Positions 47,561 through 60,204 of a stretch of DNA of 64,000 nt are shown here, piece by piece; the first letter of the stretch is position 1, and each line of letters opens with the position of its first letter. The translations under genes were made by a program, and so were the position numbers. Below the pieces are notes generated by a model. It was not told where the DNA came from. It saw only the letters and a program-made list of their open reading frames with translations, and made no database searches. Source of the DNA: Trichosphaerium sp. ATCC 40318 (taxonomy: Eukaryota > Discosea > Flabellinia > Trichosidae); contig JALMLS010000504.1 of the NCBI GenBank assembly GCA_038496445.1, forward strand, positions 124,001 to 188,000, written 5' to 3'.

Positions 47561-47861
47561 AACTTGACAAGCACTCTATCCCAGACGAACACGTTTTTTT
47601 TTTTGAAGCGCTTCACACGCATTATATACACTGTTTACGCTGCTTGAGCGTACCACGTGCCTCGATCAGCGTTTTGTATTTTGCCATTTTGTACTATGTA
47701 ATATTAACAACAAGATGTTAACCCAATCCCTCCTTTTGTAAGTGCCATTGGCCACTGTGAACCTTGTTTGAAAATTGCGGACTTGCTTCACGAAGTTTGT
47801 ACGGAAGAGTTCTTTTAAAATGTATCTCGCCTGTCGTCCCTTATAGGTCCAGAACACTGCT
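47561..47861. promoter_or_regulatory. Intergenic upstream of TMF gene
   Basis: About 300 bases with CACGTG at about 47,655; no gene is visible. Confidence 0.35.
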
Positions 47862-50841
47862 ATGGCGGATACGTGGGGAACGCTCAAGTCCTTTGGAGGC
47901 CTTGTAGCTGGTACTCTTCGTAGTGCGAATGACTACGTGGATAAGATGGTGGACGACGCAGATAAGGCCAGAGAAGAACAAACACTGGCAAAAGCACCTA
48001 CAGGCGGTAATAATGGCAAGTACAAGATGTGGTATTTAACTGACGCCCTCAATAGATGCTACAACTAATGGCAATAAACCCAGTGATGTGCAAGAGGGTG
48101 TAAACACGCCCCAAACAAAGGAAAACAATGTAGACGTGACAACAATTCAAGAAACTCCGTCTGAGAGCGTCTCTGATGACGTCGTGGTTACTGAGGCAAA
48201 TGAAAATGTCCAAAATGATGATGGAGCTGTAGAACCACCAAAAACCCAAACAGACGCTCCAAAAGCGATCGAAGAACCACAGCAACAACAGGAACAACCA
48301 AGTGTTGACACGTCTTTACCCCAAAAACCCCAACCTCCTGTCGCGGATGAGAGTGAACTAACACCTCAAGAAAAGCAACTAATGGCAAAGAGTAAACAAA
48401 TGGCTATACTAGCAGAAGAAAAAGCTGCTTTGGAGCAAGCAAATTACAAATTACGTTTGATCATTGAAAATAGCAACAAATCCAACAACAGCAACGAGAT
48501 TGATGCTCTAAAACAAGAGTTTTCACAAAGGCTAGCATCTATGGAAAAGCGCATGAACGCTGCCTTCAAAGGACGTGATACAGCCGTCAGAGAATTAAAA
48601 AAACTTCGAGATAATCCGGACACAAAAAACCTCAAAACAAAGTTTGAGCTACTTCAAAAGGAAGGTCAGGTACGATTAATGATAATTATAAATCCTTGAT
48701 ATTTATAGAACTTTGGAAAATTTGTGTCCTCAAAACACGTGATCATCCGTATTTGGAATAACAAGTTTTATTAAAAGGAATTGTCTCAAAAAGTTGGTCA
48801 GCAAAGGGATACAATTAAGAAGCTTCGTGCACAAAAGAAAGAAGATGATACAGCATTACAAAGGGCTAAAGAAAAGTTGGAACGCGTACAATCTGAGTTT
48901 GCATCAACTTCCGATCGTGCCAAGGCTTTGGCGATCAATGTACACAAATCTAACGAGACTATGAATCAAATGAAGAATCTCAACGCAAATCACATTAAAA
49001 CACTTGAAGAGAGGCAAAAGGAATTTGTAGACCAAACAGAGAAGATAAATCAGCTCCATCAGCTGCTAGACAAGGTACAAATCAAATTGTAACCTCGTCT
49101 TTATATTAATCATCATTTGGTTTAGGCTATGGCTGAGATTAATCAGTACAAGAAGAATGAGCAGCAACTCAAGTTGGATCATGCCAAGGAGTGTGAAGAC
49201 ATGAAAAATAAGTTCAATCAAGAGTATCACTCTTCTTTGCGTGCTCAAGCAACAGAACAAGCTAAGAAGGAACAACACCTGAAACAGACTATAAATACGT
49301 TGCGACAGGATCTCAAAGGAAAGAATAACATCTCTGGGGACAAAGTAGAACAGTACGGTGCACGCATTGAAGACCTGCAGCGTACTGTGGCTACACTCCA
49401 AGAGAAGAATATGCATCTCATCAACAACACCCAGAACAACACAAGACCCTTACTCAGGGAGATTCAAGGTACCCAATTCAAACAATACATGTCACCTTCC
49501 CTCATCTAACCATTTGCTTTAAGAATTGAAGAACCAATTACGAGAGAAACAAGCCCTAATGGAAACAGTTGAAACACAGTTGAGGTAAAGGATAACTAAT
49601 TAGACAGCACCTCTCCAATTGTATGTTTAGGGAACGTATCAAGAATGCTGAAGGTGTTGCACAAGAGGAGAAAATGAAACAAGAGGAATTGAGAACACAT
49701 GCAGAGTACATTGTGCGTATTTACCCTCTTTGAGAAATTGTTCCGTTTTGATTGCTTCTGTAGAGTTCACAAGTCAAGTCTACGACAACAAAGCTCAATC
49801 TTAAGACGAAAGAGACGATTAAATGGATAACAATGCATGAACATCTTTCAGAAAAGTTCAAAGCGCAAACAGCGGAGAAGATTAGACTTGAAACGCTATT
49901 GGAGAACATACAAGTGCGCAATCAAAAGTTGTTTGTTAATGTTGTTGTAACACCCACGAATTAGACACAAGCCCAAACACATGAACAGGAGATACACCAT
50001 GCTAAAGAAGCCAAGGTACGATAAACAAAAAGGGTATGACTGTAGATGTTTAGTGACATTTGTATGTTTTAGAAAAACATTGAACAAAAAATGTCAGCAC
50101 AAAGTGCAGAGTTATCAAGAACAATAGCAAGGCTTGAAGACAATATAAAACAAAAAGATGAGCAAATCACACAATTGCGCATGAAGGGTTCAGTTCGCAA
50201 GATGCCATCTGTAAAGTCTAGTGGAGACCTTCAAGAATCACCACACATGCGCCCCTTGCATCGTGTTGCATCTGATGCCGACTTGCTCCAAGTGCGTTTC
50301 AACTTTCAAATTCATCATCTTATGTTGACATTACTTCAGCTGAATAGCGGTGTTGTAAGCCCTGCAGCATTGGAGAACCTCAGAGACTCGTACTTGCGAA
50401 AGAAAAACGAATTAGTTTCCTTGACAGATAAGTTTAAGGTCCTTTCTGAGAACAAAGGTACAACTCCTTATCCAAACACTATTTTTGAGACTGACAAATA
50501 TCTGAATAGAAAAACTGGAAGGAGAAATAGTCAGTCTTACCCTGCGAACACAACAATTGTGCGTTTAATACCCTCCTTCTTTTTTCCTCCTTGTTAAGTG
50601 TTTGTTGCTGTTTAGAGAAGCTCAGAGTCGTAAAGATAAGGCTGAAAAGGCAGATGTGGATATGCGCTATATGGCCTGTTTGGAGATGATTGGGGAGAAG
50701 ACAGAACAGTTAACTGATGCACAACAAGATCTCAAGGATTGGAAAGAACTTTATAAACAGCAGATACAAGAACTGTTACCCAAATTAACACAACTTGAAG
50801 AAGAGAACGCCAACCTCAAAAAGGCAAATCAACAAGAATAA
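47862..50841 (+). CDS. TMF1: TMF-like golgin (long coiled coil, TATA-element modulatory factor family)
   Basis: Start 47862 (MADTWGTLKSFGGLVAGTLR). An acidic, Pro/Gln-rich region follows, then some 700 residues of coiled coil across about 12 exons (KLRAQKKEDDTALQRAKEKL, LQRTVATLQEKNMHLINN). The C-terminus (DMRYMACLEMIGEKTEQLTD, LYKQQIQELLPKL) matches the C-terminal TMF domain, which binds Rab6 in animals and yeast Sgm1. An internal basic/serine segment (RMKGSVRKMPSVKSSGDL) fits a regulated linker. It likely tethers vesicles at the Golgi, in keeping with the AP-1 and Rabin8/Sec2 genes nearby. Exon ends around 50,455-50,610 are uncertain. Confidence 0.8.
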
Positions 50842-51543
50842 CTTTTTTTCAAAAACTAATTTTTACCCGGAAAAAAAATTGCCATTGTACATCAGAAAAT
50901 AAAAATAATCAACCAACAAACATGTTGCACACAACAGATATTAGTTCATTTAAACTGTCCCAATTCCGTTCTGGGATTGTTTATTATTTGGCATTCCACC
51001 AAACAGAGTATTTTTACAATTGACATTTTTTCTTTTTTTGTCTACAAAAGCTAATTGTTACCCTACCCACCACTCAAGGTTTTATCGTAATAGCCAAGGC
51101 ATTTAATGCAAAAGCTAGTAGTGCCTTTGATAGTGCAATACAAAAAACAGGTAGTTTTTTGAGCTTGTAGGAAAGTTGTTGGGTTTTTTAACTCATTTGC
51201 AGCCACAACTTGCGAAATAGATGATTATCCTCGTTACAATTGCACTAATCCATTTATGTTAATATCCCTTGACGTTTGTAGTGTCTGTGGCTCGCTTTCT
51301 ATTGATGCAGTCGCTGTTGAACAAAATCGGTAAATGTTGCTGCAGGAGTTAGTGCAACGTTTTGAAACACGTGTTCTTTTAAGATTAGTCCTGATACAAT
51401 GGTCTAACAGCACCGCCCTGTATACTTTAATCAGTCCCTTGTTCTATAGTGCCGGAAATAGTTCTTTTGTAGAGTGAATTAACCACCTATTTACACTTAT
51501 TAAGACAAGAATAGATTTCGATGACCGACGACTTGTTTTGTGC
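50842..51543. other. Intergenic between convergent genes, no gene seen
   Basis: About 700 bases with T-runs and one CACGTG (about 51,368). No supported coding sequence. Confidence 0.4.
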
Positions 51544-53975
51544 TTACCATTGGTTGGATTTCTTTTCCTTTCTATTGAACCTCGACCAATCCCACGGAAA
51601 CTCAGGATATAGTACATCCTTAAGTATGCGTGGGTAGTATCTGAGCATACCACCTGCTCCAAAATGAGCCAACTGATCTCTAGAAACACGAATCCTAGCG
51701 AAGTCGAATAAGTTGTATGATTTGAAGTGAATGAATTACTACTAACCAATCAGAAGGTGTTGTTAGGTCCAAATGCTCCTCTACATGCTGAAGAAATGCT
51801 GTAGCATTTGTGCTGGATCTCCAAAAGCCCTTGCGATGAGGTTCTAAGGTCTGTAGCCGCATACGCCTAATGTACAGTACTTAGTAAGTGTTGAAGCTAC
51901 AATCAAAAGTAGTAATTGAGACTGACTTGTGTGCGAACTGGTCCATGTCCCAATCATGTGAATCGTAAAGATTAGACACGGCAGCAATCAATGATCCACC
52001 GTGTTTGTTTATGATTGACAGACCTCCGTGGTTACAAGCGTCAGTACGCTTGGCATTATACCAATCATCCAACACGTGTATCCGTAGTTTTTGTCCAAGT
52101 GCATCTATTTGTAATCTCTCGACTGCTATCTCCTCAAGCATCCTAGCGTGTCTTTCAGACCCAGTAAGTTTGGCATATCGTACAGAGCTTTATTGTTACC
52201 TGAAGTTGTTGAGCGACCAAGCGTGATACGGATAAAGTGTCTTGAGTGTCGAGGCCAAACTTCCACCATAACTATGGCGTAACAATGAGCTCTAACGTTT
52301 TACTGGTATACACGTGTACGCTGCGATGATTGATGATGCGCCATGTTCATGCACGTCACTTGGATCCACGGCATACCACCCATCTAACGTAGTTACTACC
52401 AAGAGTTCTGCCAATCCTTCAAAGAGCGTCCTTTGTGCTGCAACGCTATTGATTGTTGATCTAGGAGCACTCCTTGAAACACTGTTAAAACAATGCACGA
52501 CAGCTTTCAGCACATACGCAAAGAGGTTATCTTGCCAAGAAAATGAAGGGAAAATAGACTGTACGGCCTTTTTGACCGATCCAAGGTACTTGTTAATCAC
52601 ACTCGATCCACCAGCAGCGCAAATATCTTTTTTGGTAATGTAGTACCAATCTGCTAGCACCTTCATCTTGTACTCCTCCCCTATAGTCTCAAACTTGGTT
52701 CTTTGATTGCTCATATCGTCCCAATGCCTCATAGGTGCATGCCTTGATATCAAACTGTCAGATATACCACACTAGATCACTAATAACTTACGTAAAACGA
52801 GTTTGACTCCACTTGATATGAGGATATACAGCAGCCAATGTCTTGGATAGGGAGTCCCCATGCCTACAGTCAATTATTCATTGCTCCGACTATATGAGCG
52901 CAAGACAATACCTTGAAAGCAGGTTTGATCCCTTGCGTGAAATAACTTGTTGGTATGTCACGTTATACCAATCCTCCATTAGGTGTATCCTTAATTGCCT
53001 TGCTATGGCACTCAATAGCTCTTCTTCACTTGGTTGCATTTCAACCCTAACAGTGCGTTCACTTTTGCGAGTGCTTCGAGTCTTGGAGTGACTGCTAACA
53101 CTTGTATAAACAACCACAAAACGCGTCTTATTCAAGACGCACTAGAATCGATTCAAGTCCCAGTTGTGTTCCGAGTATATAGATCTCACAGCATCCACTA
53201 TCGAATTTCGATATCTGTAACAACATTCAGGAAAATAAGTTGGTAAACACACGACCATGAGTACTTTTGAAGGAGACCACCAGCAAGTGAAACACATTTG
53301 TCATTTGCTATGAAGTACCAATCATCCAGTACTTTTATGCCTAACGTCATGCCTACAGCATCAAGTTTTGTACGTTGATTGCCTTTGAACGACCAATGAC
53401 CCATTGGCGCACACCTACGTATATTGGCATTAGACACGTGTGCACCAAACGTTATGAAATTTAACTTTATTATTGGACAAGAGAGCTAACCTTGTAAACG
53501 CGTTGGCATCCCAAGTATTAGATGGATACACTGATGTGAGTGCCTTGCATATAGAGTTGTTATACCTAAGCAAAAAACGCACATGGCATGTCACGTGGAG
53601 TGTCCAGTACATGAGATAAACAAAAAGTCGCACCTATTCATCATAGGCTTGCCCCCAAGGCGGTTAATGTCATCACCGGTGACATCGTACCTGAGGATTT
53701 GTGCTGTGAGCAGATTGGCGCAAATGGGAAAACCCCAAAATCAAAATACAGGGTTTAGGTGATGCGTACCAGTCTGGTACAACGAATACGCATACATGTT
53801 GCGCTATTTGTTCGAGATAGGCTCTTTGATTTGAAATGTTTTCCCAATATCCCGCTGGCTTACGTCCAGCGCCATCAGGGACATTTTGAGTGCGTCGACG
53901 AGAGGATTTGGCGACAGCTAATGGCATCTGTAAATACATGCTTCGAAAGGCCTTTGTACCGCGTAGTATGGACAT
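51544..53975 (-). CDS. DWY-module repeat protein (about seven modules)
   Basis: True ATG is probably 53975 (MSILRGTKAFRSMYLQMPLA), a basic, amphipathic start that could be a mitochondrial targeting sequence. Roughly 14 exons encode seven modules. Examples: GYWENISNQRAYLEQIAQH and YNNSICKALTSVYPSNTWD; GHWSFKGNQRTKLDAV and GIKVLDDWYFIAN; IHLMEDWYNVTYQQVI and LSKTLAAVYPHIKWSQ; RHWDDMSNQRTKFETIGEEY and MKVLADWYYITKKDI; IHVLDDWYNAKRTD; last GFWRSSTNATAFLQ and ILKDVLYPEFPWDWSRF. Stop at 51544-51546. The module resembles repeats found in many protists and some fungi, often before a nuclease-like C-terminus, which is absent here. Function unknown. Confidence 0.65.
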
Positions 53976-54130
53976 TGACGCCACGAGACGGCTAGTCTAG
54001 TGCACGCTAAGCGTTGCGTTGAAAATAATGGACAAACTTGACGCTGTGACCACACACGACCATCACATACCGCTTTTTAAACCACGCTCGTGGTGACTCT
54101 TACACTAAAACTCTCAACAAATAATGCTGG

Positions 54131-56481
54131 ATGGGTGACCAATTACTATTGCATCCGTCACGCCGTAAAGGTATACAACAAGAACGCCCAGGGGAGGAGG
54201 AGTCATGGACAACGTTAGATATCTCCAACATGCAAATACGCACGTTGAGCCCCAACGTAGCAATTTACACTCATATAACCGAGTTGTGCTTACAGGTACG
54301 GGTCGTTCAATGCGTTAAAGCGTTGAAAGGTTTAATTTTTTTCTAAATGTAGTGCTAACCCCCTGTTCTTGCAGAACAACTGCTTAACAACGCTACCAGT
54401 GTCGATTTTTACCTCATTGCTGTGGTTACAATCTCTGGACTTGTCCTGCAATAATATCCAATGGATACCGGCTGAAATATCGAATCTCTTGCGTTTAAAG
54501 ACGTTGTTATTGTTTAGAAATCAAATTCGTGAGCTACCATGGACAATGGGCAAGCTCTTTAGACTTGAGCAATTATCGCTGGAAGGCAACCCAATATGTG
54601 CGTTGCAATTAATTTATTGTTGTGTTTTAGCGTTCAGTGTGTTTTGTTTCGAAATTTTTTTTTTTGCGTTGTTTTTGGCTAAAAATCCGCAACGTTACAA
54701 CCAATCTGACACTACCTAGCACGACCTTCACCAGATATTCTACGTATGGGCGCTGCAAGGGTACGTCATTCCTCTATTTTATTCCAACACTATTTAACGC
54801 AACTGTAGACGATAATGTATTTGAGAGACAACATGCCTGGTACATTTTTTTAAATAGTTGAGATGATAGTTAAACCAAAAATGTTTTATGCTTTTCAGAA
54901 TTTTGGTGTTTTTTCGTTACTGACATTTGTCAACAAGCTGGTGATCCGCCACCGCCTAGAGACTGGACTATTAACAAGAAAATAATGAATGGAAACATCT
55001 ACAAGTCGCTTGGTAAGGAGACATCCAATCTTTATTGATAATATGTCATGACTGCCTATCAACCCTCTTGTCACTAATATTCGTTGTTTGTAGAGCCAAC
55101 ACGGGTGCTGTGCTATAATGTACTTGCAGAGACTTATGCACTGCCATCACGATGCGTGTACTGCCCTGATTGGGCATTGTTGTGGTCATACCGCAAACTC
55201 CGTATATTGGCTGAACTTACAGACTACAAGGCGGACGTAATGTGTCTACAGGTACCAGATTTTTTTGCAACAAAATTTGAAATCATATTTTTTTGTAATT
55301 ATATTGTTATTGTTTTTGACGTGGTTTGGTTGTAGGAGGTAGAGATGGGCCAATACAAAAACTTCTTCTTGCCAAAACTGGCCGCACTTGGTTACTCCGG
55401 CATGTTTCGTCCAAAGAGCAGAGCGAGAACAATGGATAATTGTGAAGGCGTCGATGGTTGCGCCACATTTTATCGAAACAGCAAATTCGAACTTGTCAAA
55501 GGTACCTACCTAGAACAAAAGTGTGCTTTGGCGCTAACAAACGGGTCTCTCAGAGTATGGACTCGAGTATCAGAGCGTAGCCCTTCAAAAGCACGAAGCA
55601 TTGCGTACAAAGACGTCAGAAGCAGGCTTTAATAGACTCATTTCAAAGGACAATATCGCAACAGCTGTCCTCCTACGACCTAGGGCCAAAGCATACGGGC
55701 AAGGCATCACACATAAGGATCGCTTGTTAGTTGTAAATACTCATGTGCACTGGAATCCAGGTATGACAAAACCTCTTCATCGCAAGTGTCCTCGTGCGCT
55801 CATGTCTTGTGTTTAGAGTACTCAGACGTAAAGTTGATGCAATGTAATCTCTTAATTGAGCGAATAGCGGCCATACAACAGGAAAATGGTACCAATAACT
55901 GCGCAATTGCGTTTTTTGAGCAATTACTGACAACAATTGCAACAGGCGGTGGAGAATTGCCAATGTTGATATGTGGCGACTTTAATTCTGTACCTGGATC
56001 TGGTGTGTACACCTTGCTCTCTGAAAGAAAAGGTACAAAACCAACAATATCCGATATCGTTGAAAACCTAACACACGCCACAGTGGACAGTACACATCCT
56101 GATTTCAAAGGACTCGCCTATGGTAGATACACTCGCCATGGATTACACCATCAACTGCACCTCAAGAGCTCGTATTGCGAGGTAAGATTCACGTCATTAA
56201 CAAACAATACAAAACGCTGACTGATTTTGAAGGTTGGCGGAGAACCAGCGTTTACTAATTACACTGGCGACTTTAAGGGCGTACTAGATTATATTTGGTA
56301 CTCAACGCGATGCTTGGACGTGAAGAGCGTGCTGGCACCGATAGATGAGCAATCTGTGCTGGAGCTCAGCGGCGCGCTGCCCAATCCCTACAACTGTTCA
56401 GATCACATCCCACTAGTGGCTGATGTACTGTTCCGCCTCTCGCCGAAAAAGAGGTCAATGAACCAACCCAACTCGCGGTGA
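54131..56481 (+). CDS. CNOT6: CCR4-type deadenylase with N-terminal LRRs
   Basis: Start 54131. N-terminal LRRs (LDISNMQIRTLSPNVAIY, LDLSCNNIQWIPAEISNL, RNQIRELPWTMGKL) lead into the EEP nuclease: PTRVLCYNVLAETYA, DVMCLQEVEMGQYKNFF (catalytic Glu), DGCATFYRNSKFELV, LLVVNTHVHWNP, MLICGDFNSVPGSGVY and NCSDHIPLVADVLF (Asp-His). All exonuclease III-fold metal and catalytic residues are visible. The LRRs bind CAF1/CNOT7 and dock the enzyme on the CCR4-NOT complex, which shortens mRNA poly(A) tails. About 10 exons, stop 56479-56481. Confidence 0.93.
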
Positions 56482-56922
56482 AGCACCAACAATCAACCAC
56501 GATAATCCACAATCCTAATTGCTACCTGTAAATATTTGTGTATTTCCCCCCTTCCTCTCTTCTCGCTCTTTCTTTTTTATTGCACAAACGAATTCTTGAC
56601 AAACGTTCCGAAATTATCAAACGCTCATAACAAAACGAACAGAATTCGACCAAAAAAAAAAAGTGTGATAACGGATTAAACGTCACAATTAAAACAATAA
56701 CATCACTACTCGCTAACGCACGCAAGCCCACAGTACCGAATCCCGTATCGTGTACCTGTGTTCGCCCATGTGTCAGTGTCTCGTAGAAGTGAAAAAAACT
56801 AATTGTAAGTTTACCTCATCACAAACAAACCAGCCGTAGAGTACTCACACAAGTCAATAAAACCTAGTACATTTTTTTTCCAGCATCTATTTATTACATT
56901 TTCACTATCTGCTGTTTTCGGC
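56482..56922. other. Intergenic between convergent CCR4 and eL21 genes
   Basis: 3' flanks of two convergent genes with AT-rich runs. No gene is seen. Confidence 0.4.
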
Positions 56923-57604
56923 TTAAGCGGTTGTTTTGGTACCAATGTGACCAATAGACCAATCGTATTTAAGAGCGTACAATTCGTTGATTTTTTCATC
57001 ACCGGTTAGAAAAACTTGCTTGCCTGATTTTGGGGAAGCTTGAGTACGTTTTGGAAATACAAATTCTACAAAAATGCGTTAGTTACAACCGTCTTCGTAC
57101 AGGGAAGAAAAAACAATAATTATTGTTAAATTATTTGTTTGAAGGCGCACAGTGCGTTTTTACGCCGCTGAACGAAGCTTTTTACCGCTAGAAACGAAAA
57201 ACCAAGCAATTGTTGAGAATTTTTTACGTACTTGTTCCAGCGAGCTGGCACTGGCGTCTAAGGATCTTAGCAGCTTCTCTGCGCGCGTGGTAGTCTTGTA
57301 GACACTTGGAAGGGCGAACGTGTTCGATCCTGACCCAAACCTTCTTCATCTTCAAATAGTTGTCAATGCGCTTGTAAAGCTCGACACCGACAGCTCTAGG
57401 GGACACAGCAAAGATTCTTCCTGTTTTCCCGTGGTAATGCCTGTGAGGCATACCTTTTTGTTGTGCTGGGTTTGTAACAATATCAACATACTCCCCACGC
57501 TTGTAGATTTGCATGTAGGTGGATAGAGGGATATATCCTTTATCGCGGCGTGGTCTGGTGTGTACTTGACGACATTTGCTTCTGAAACCTTTAGCCTTAC
57601 CCAT
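56923..57604 (-). CDS. RPL21: Cytosolic 60S ribosomal protein eL21
   Basis: Two exons. Exon 1 from 57604 encodes MGKAKGFRSKCRQVHTRPRR, GYIPLSTYMQIYKRGEYVDI, KGMPHRHYHGKTGRIFAVSP and VRIEHVRPSKC, unmistakable eL21. It ends QLAGT within a GTACGT donor at about 57,235. A ~170-nt intron joins to KFVFPKRTQASPKSGKQ and a tail ending HIGTKTTA, stop 56923-56925. The length (about 165-170 residues) fits eL21 (about 160). The unspliced frame would end four residues after the donor. Basic, rRNA-binding, large subunit. Confidence 0.93.
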
Positions 57605-57917
57605 TCTCTACCAAAACAACCAGTTAGCGTTTATTACTCGTTTCTGAATAATTACCTGCGCTACGAACTAAATCGATGTTAACAAAACTGACGACTGAAA
57701 AAAAATTAGCAGATTCGGTCAAACTTAGTATACTCTCGTTTCGCAACGTTTTGCATTACATTGGCGCAAGGCGAGTTACCATTGCCGCCCAAGGTATCTA
57801 ATTGCGCCTACTTCGTTCTTACACCAATACAAAATTTTTTAGGCACTCATGTACACTTGAGTCCTCTACCTTGCAAACAATCTTTCTATATTGTAATATA
57901 GTAGTTCAACGGTAATT
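57605..57917. promoter_or_regulatory. Divergent promoter region of eL21 and the next gene
   Basis: About 310 bases. No additional element is recognised with confidence. Confidence 0.35.
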
Positions 57918-58834
57918 CATGGATCCAGTGAAGCGCCACCAGTTGGTAATTGCCAGCGGTGTTATTCTGGTGGTATATGCGGATCACTACCTTCTCCCCA
58001 CGCTAGAAAACAACGACATTTTGTACCGTAAGACTCTAAAGTTGCTCGTTCACGCCTAAAAACGCGTAGGCATCGCTAAGTTAGTGCGCAACACGGTTTA
58101 TACCGCAACGTTTTTGTTTTTGATTTCAAACGAAGTACAATACCTCTACTGCGGCGGACACACAGGTACATCGTAATTTTCGCCAGTTGGCGTTGTTTTT
58201 ACGCTATTGTAGTTTGCGGGACGCTTCTGTCACAGTTTGCACGGTGGTTGACTGCCAGAGGAAGGTAACGTGAGCCTTAAAACTCGCCTTTCATTAACTC
58301 GCGTACGTAGAGTCGCAATTGCGTTTAGATGCGTCCAGTTGGCCTTGTGGTGGAATCAATTTTGGTGCATCAACCAGGTAACCTTTTTTGTCTCCAGTCC
58401 ACGACACCCGTTGCTAAAGTGTATGCATAGAAGCCTGTCTTGATAGATAATTTCAAGCACTTGGCACTCATTGCCACTATTTTAAAGAGGTACAAACCGA
58501 TGCTGTTTGTTGTTGTGACCATTTTTTACAACCTGTTGCAAAGGTGTCACATTTTTTTTTTTTCGTCACAATTGATTTTGACACGTGGATTTAGTCCAAC
58601 AAAGATTGCAGCTTACACTAAAAAGCTCGAGGCACTCACTGGCAAAGTACGTTGTGCCGTGTTTAAGGGATTTTGATCTAACGTTTGGGATTTGTTTAGG
58701 CAGTTGGGATGCCTCACATTGCGCGCACTACTAAAATAACACAAGGCATAAATAGATGGCGACAGACATTCAAAAATGCGTTGCAAGGCGTGTTATACCG
58801 CCGACTTGTCGATCAAGTCACTTCTACATCGTAA
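57918..58834 (+). CDS. Uncharacterised ~190-residue protein, seven short exons
   Basis: Phases are consistent throughout from ATG 57918 (MDPVKRHQLVIASGVILVVY) via ENNDILY, RNTVYTATFLFLISNEVQYL, CGTLLSQFARWLTARGRVAI, LALWWNQFWCINQ, KPVLIDNFKHLALIATILKR, SPTKIAAYTKKLEALTGK and AVGMPHIARTTKITQGINRW to LVDQVTSTS, stop 58832-58834. The N-terminal 70 residues are hydrophobic with two candidate membrane segments; the C-terminal third is basic. No single exon exceeds ~140 nt, so plain ORF searches miss the gene. I do not recognise the family; a small organelle membrane protein is possible. Confidence 0.6.
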
Positions 58835-58977
58835 AAATGTACTCCTTGCAGCAATGATATAGTTCGTTCTCATGAGAGCGCAATAATTGTACAAAAACAA
58901 TTTAAAATTTTTCAACCAGTTGGCTTGACAGTGACTTTGTGATGACTTTTTGATTTGCTTTTTTGACACTCAGCACA

Positions 58978-59849
58978 ATGGGCAAGCAACCGTTTCAGTT
59001 TACTTACGCAGAGTATGAAGAAGGTGATCCAGTGTCATGGGTGTTGGCTATGGCGTCTATGCTGCCATTGTTCATCATTGTATTTCTGTACTAACAACGG
59101 TTACGCCCTAACACACCAGTTAGGTGGCTCATTGTGCTATTTGCTTAGTACGACGCGAAGTATTCACGTTTTGGTTGGCTGCAGGCTATTTCGTTTGTGA
59201 GGCCTTAAACAAAGTGCTTAAGCGTATTATAAAGGAACCTAGACCTGCTGGTGCGTTTACTGGTGATTATACGTGGCGTCTCATGTCATACCAACAATAG
59301 GTTCCTATCGCGTGGATTCGTATGGTAACCCATCAGATCATGCACAAATAGCAGCCTGCTTTGCGACATTTATCGTCTTATTGATGCTTGTTCGGTATGT
59401 CAAATCAAGTTACAGCAAATTTTTTCACATTTTTTGTTGGCTGTCTTGCTTAAACTTTCACCCAAGCGTATGGCTTCCACTATGGAGAAAAATGATTTAC
59501 ATGGCTGTCAGCGTGGGTATAGCAGTGTTAACTGCAGTTTCTAGGTACGTGTATTAGGCTGACGGTCGTTGGGTGTGCGGTTGCGAGTTCCAAACGACAA
59601 CTGACAGTGTATTGTAGAGTGCATCAAGGTGTACACTCTGTCAAGCAAGTCACTTATGGAGCTGTTGCTGGGTGCTTGTTTGGGTGTATCTGGTTCGCTA
59701 TTGGTCATGCCTCATCATCCTTGTTTCGTTGGCTTGCTCAGTCTGGATTGGGACGCTTCTTCTATCTCCGCGACAGCACTAACATACAAAATGTTTTATT
59801 ACACGACGCCAACAAGTCTGGCACTTCATCTCGCCCCAAGACGCAATAA
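58978..59849 (+). CDS. DOLPP1: Dolichyldiphosphatase (PAP2 family)
   Basis: Start 58978 (MGKQPFQFTYAEYEEGDPVS). Exons give SWVLAMASMLPLFII, LGGSLCYLLSYFVCEALNK, KRIIKEPRPAG (PAP2 motif 1), GNPSDHAQIAACFATFIVLL (motif 2, S-D-H for the usual P-S-x-H), and SR joined to VHQGVHSVKQVTYGAVAG (motif 3, SR...H). C-terminal FFYLRDSTNIQNVLLHD matches the family end. About four TM helices. The enzyme removes a phosphate from dolichyl diphosphate on the ER lumenal side, recycling the N-glycosylation carrier. About five exons, stop 59847-59849. Confidence 0.88.
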
Positions 59850-60204
59850 TGTAGTAACAACCGAGTTCAGGTAATGATTTGGCTTTACACACGCACGTAG
59901 AAAAAAGAAACAAAAATGCCAAGGTTGTCAAGGATGATTTAATTGATATCAATAAAGATTCATCTCAGCTGCATTAATTGTGCGAACACCGGCCAGCCAA
60001 CGCCTGTAAAGCTTCATGTTTCTTTACTACCCAATAGATGCGAGTTAGTGTACATCAACAACAAATGTATTTGACTGCCAACAAGCTCCTAACACAGGGA
60101 AAAAGTAAAAAATTTTTCAAGTAAAAAATTCCGCTAGTCCATTCAATTTGTTTTTCTCCAATGATCCAAAAATTCGACAATGCCAACTTTAATTTATTTA
60201 TTGA
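59850..60204. other. Intergenic between convergent genes, holding an LRR-repeat remnant
   Basis: The only recognisable item is the short GVHTI-type repeat relic at 59,966-60,026, annotated separately. Confidence 0.45.
59966..60026 (-). pseudogene. Single decayed repeat unit of the F-box/LRR family
   Basis: Minus strand reads EALQALAG, then after a one-base shift GVRTINAAEM. This matches the VKALAGVHTIxL consensus of the F-box/LRR repeats. It is an isolated fragment of one unit, 20 kb from the nearest full copy. Confidence 0.5.
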
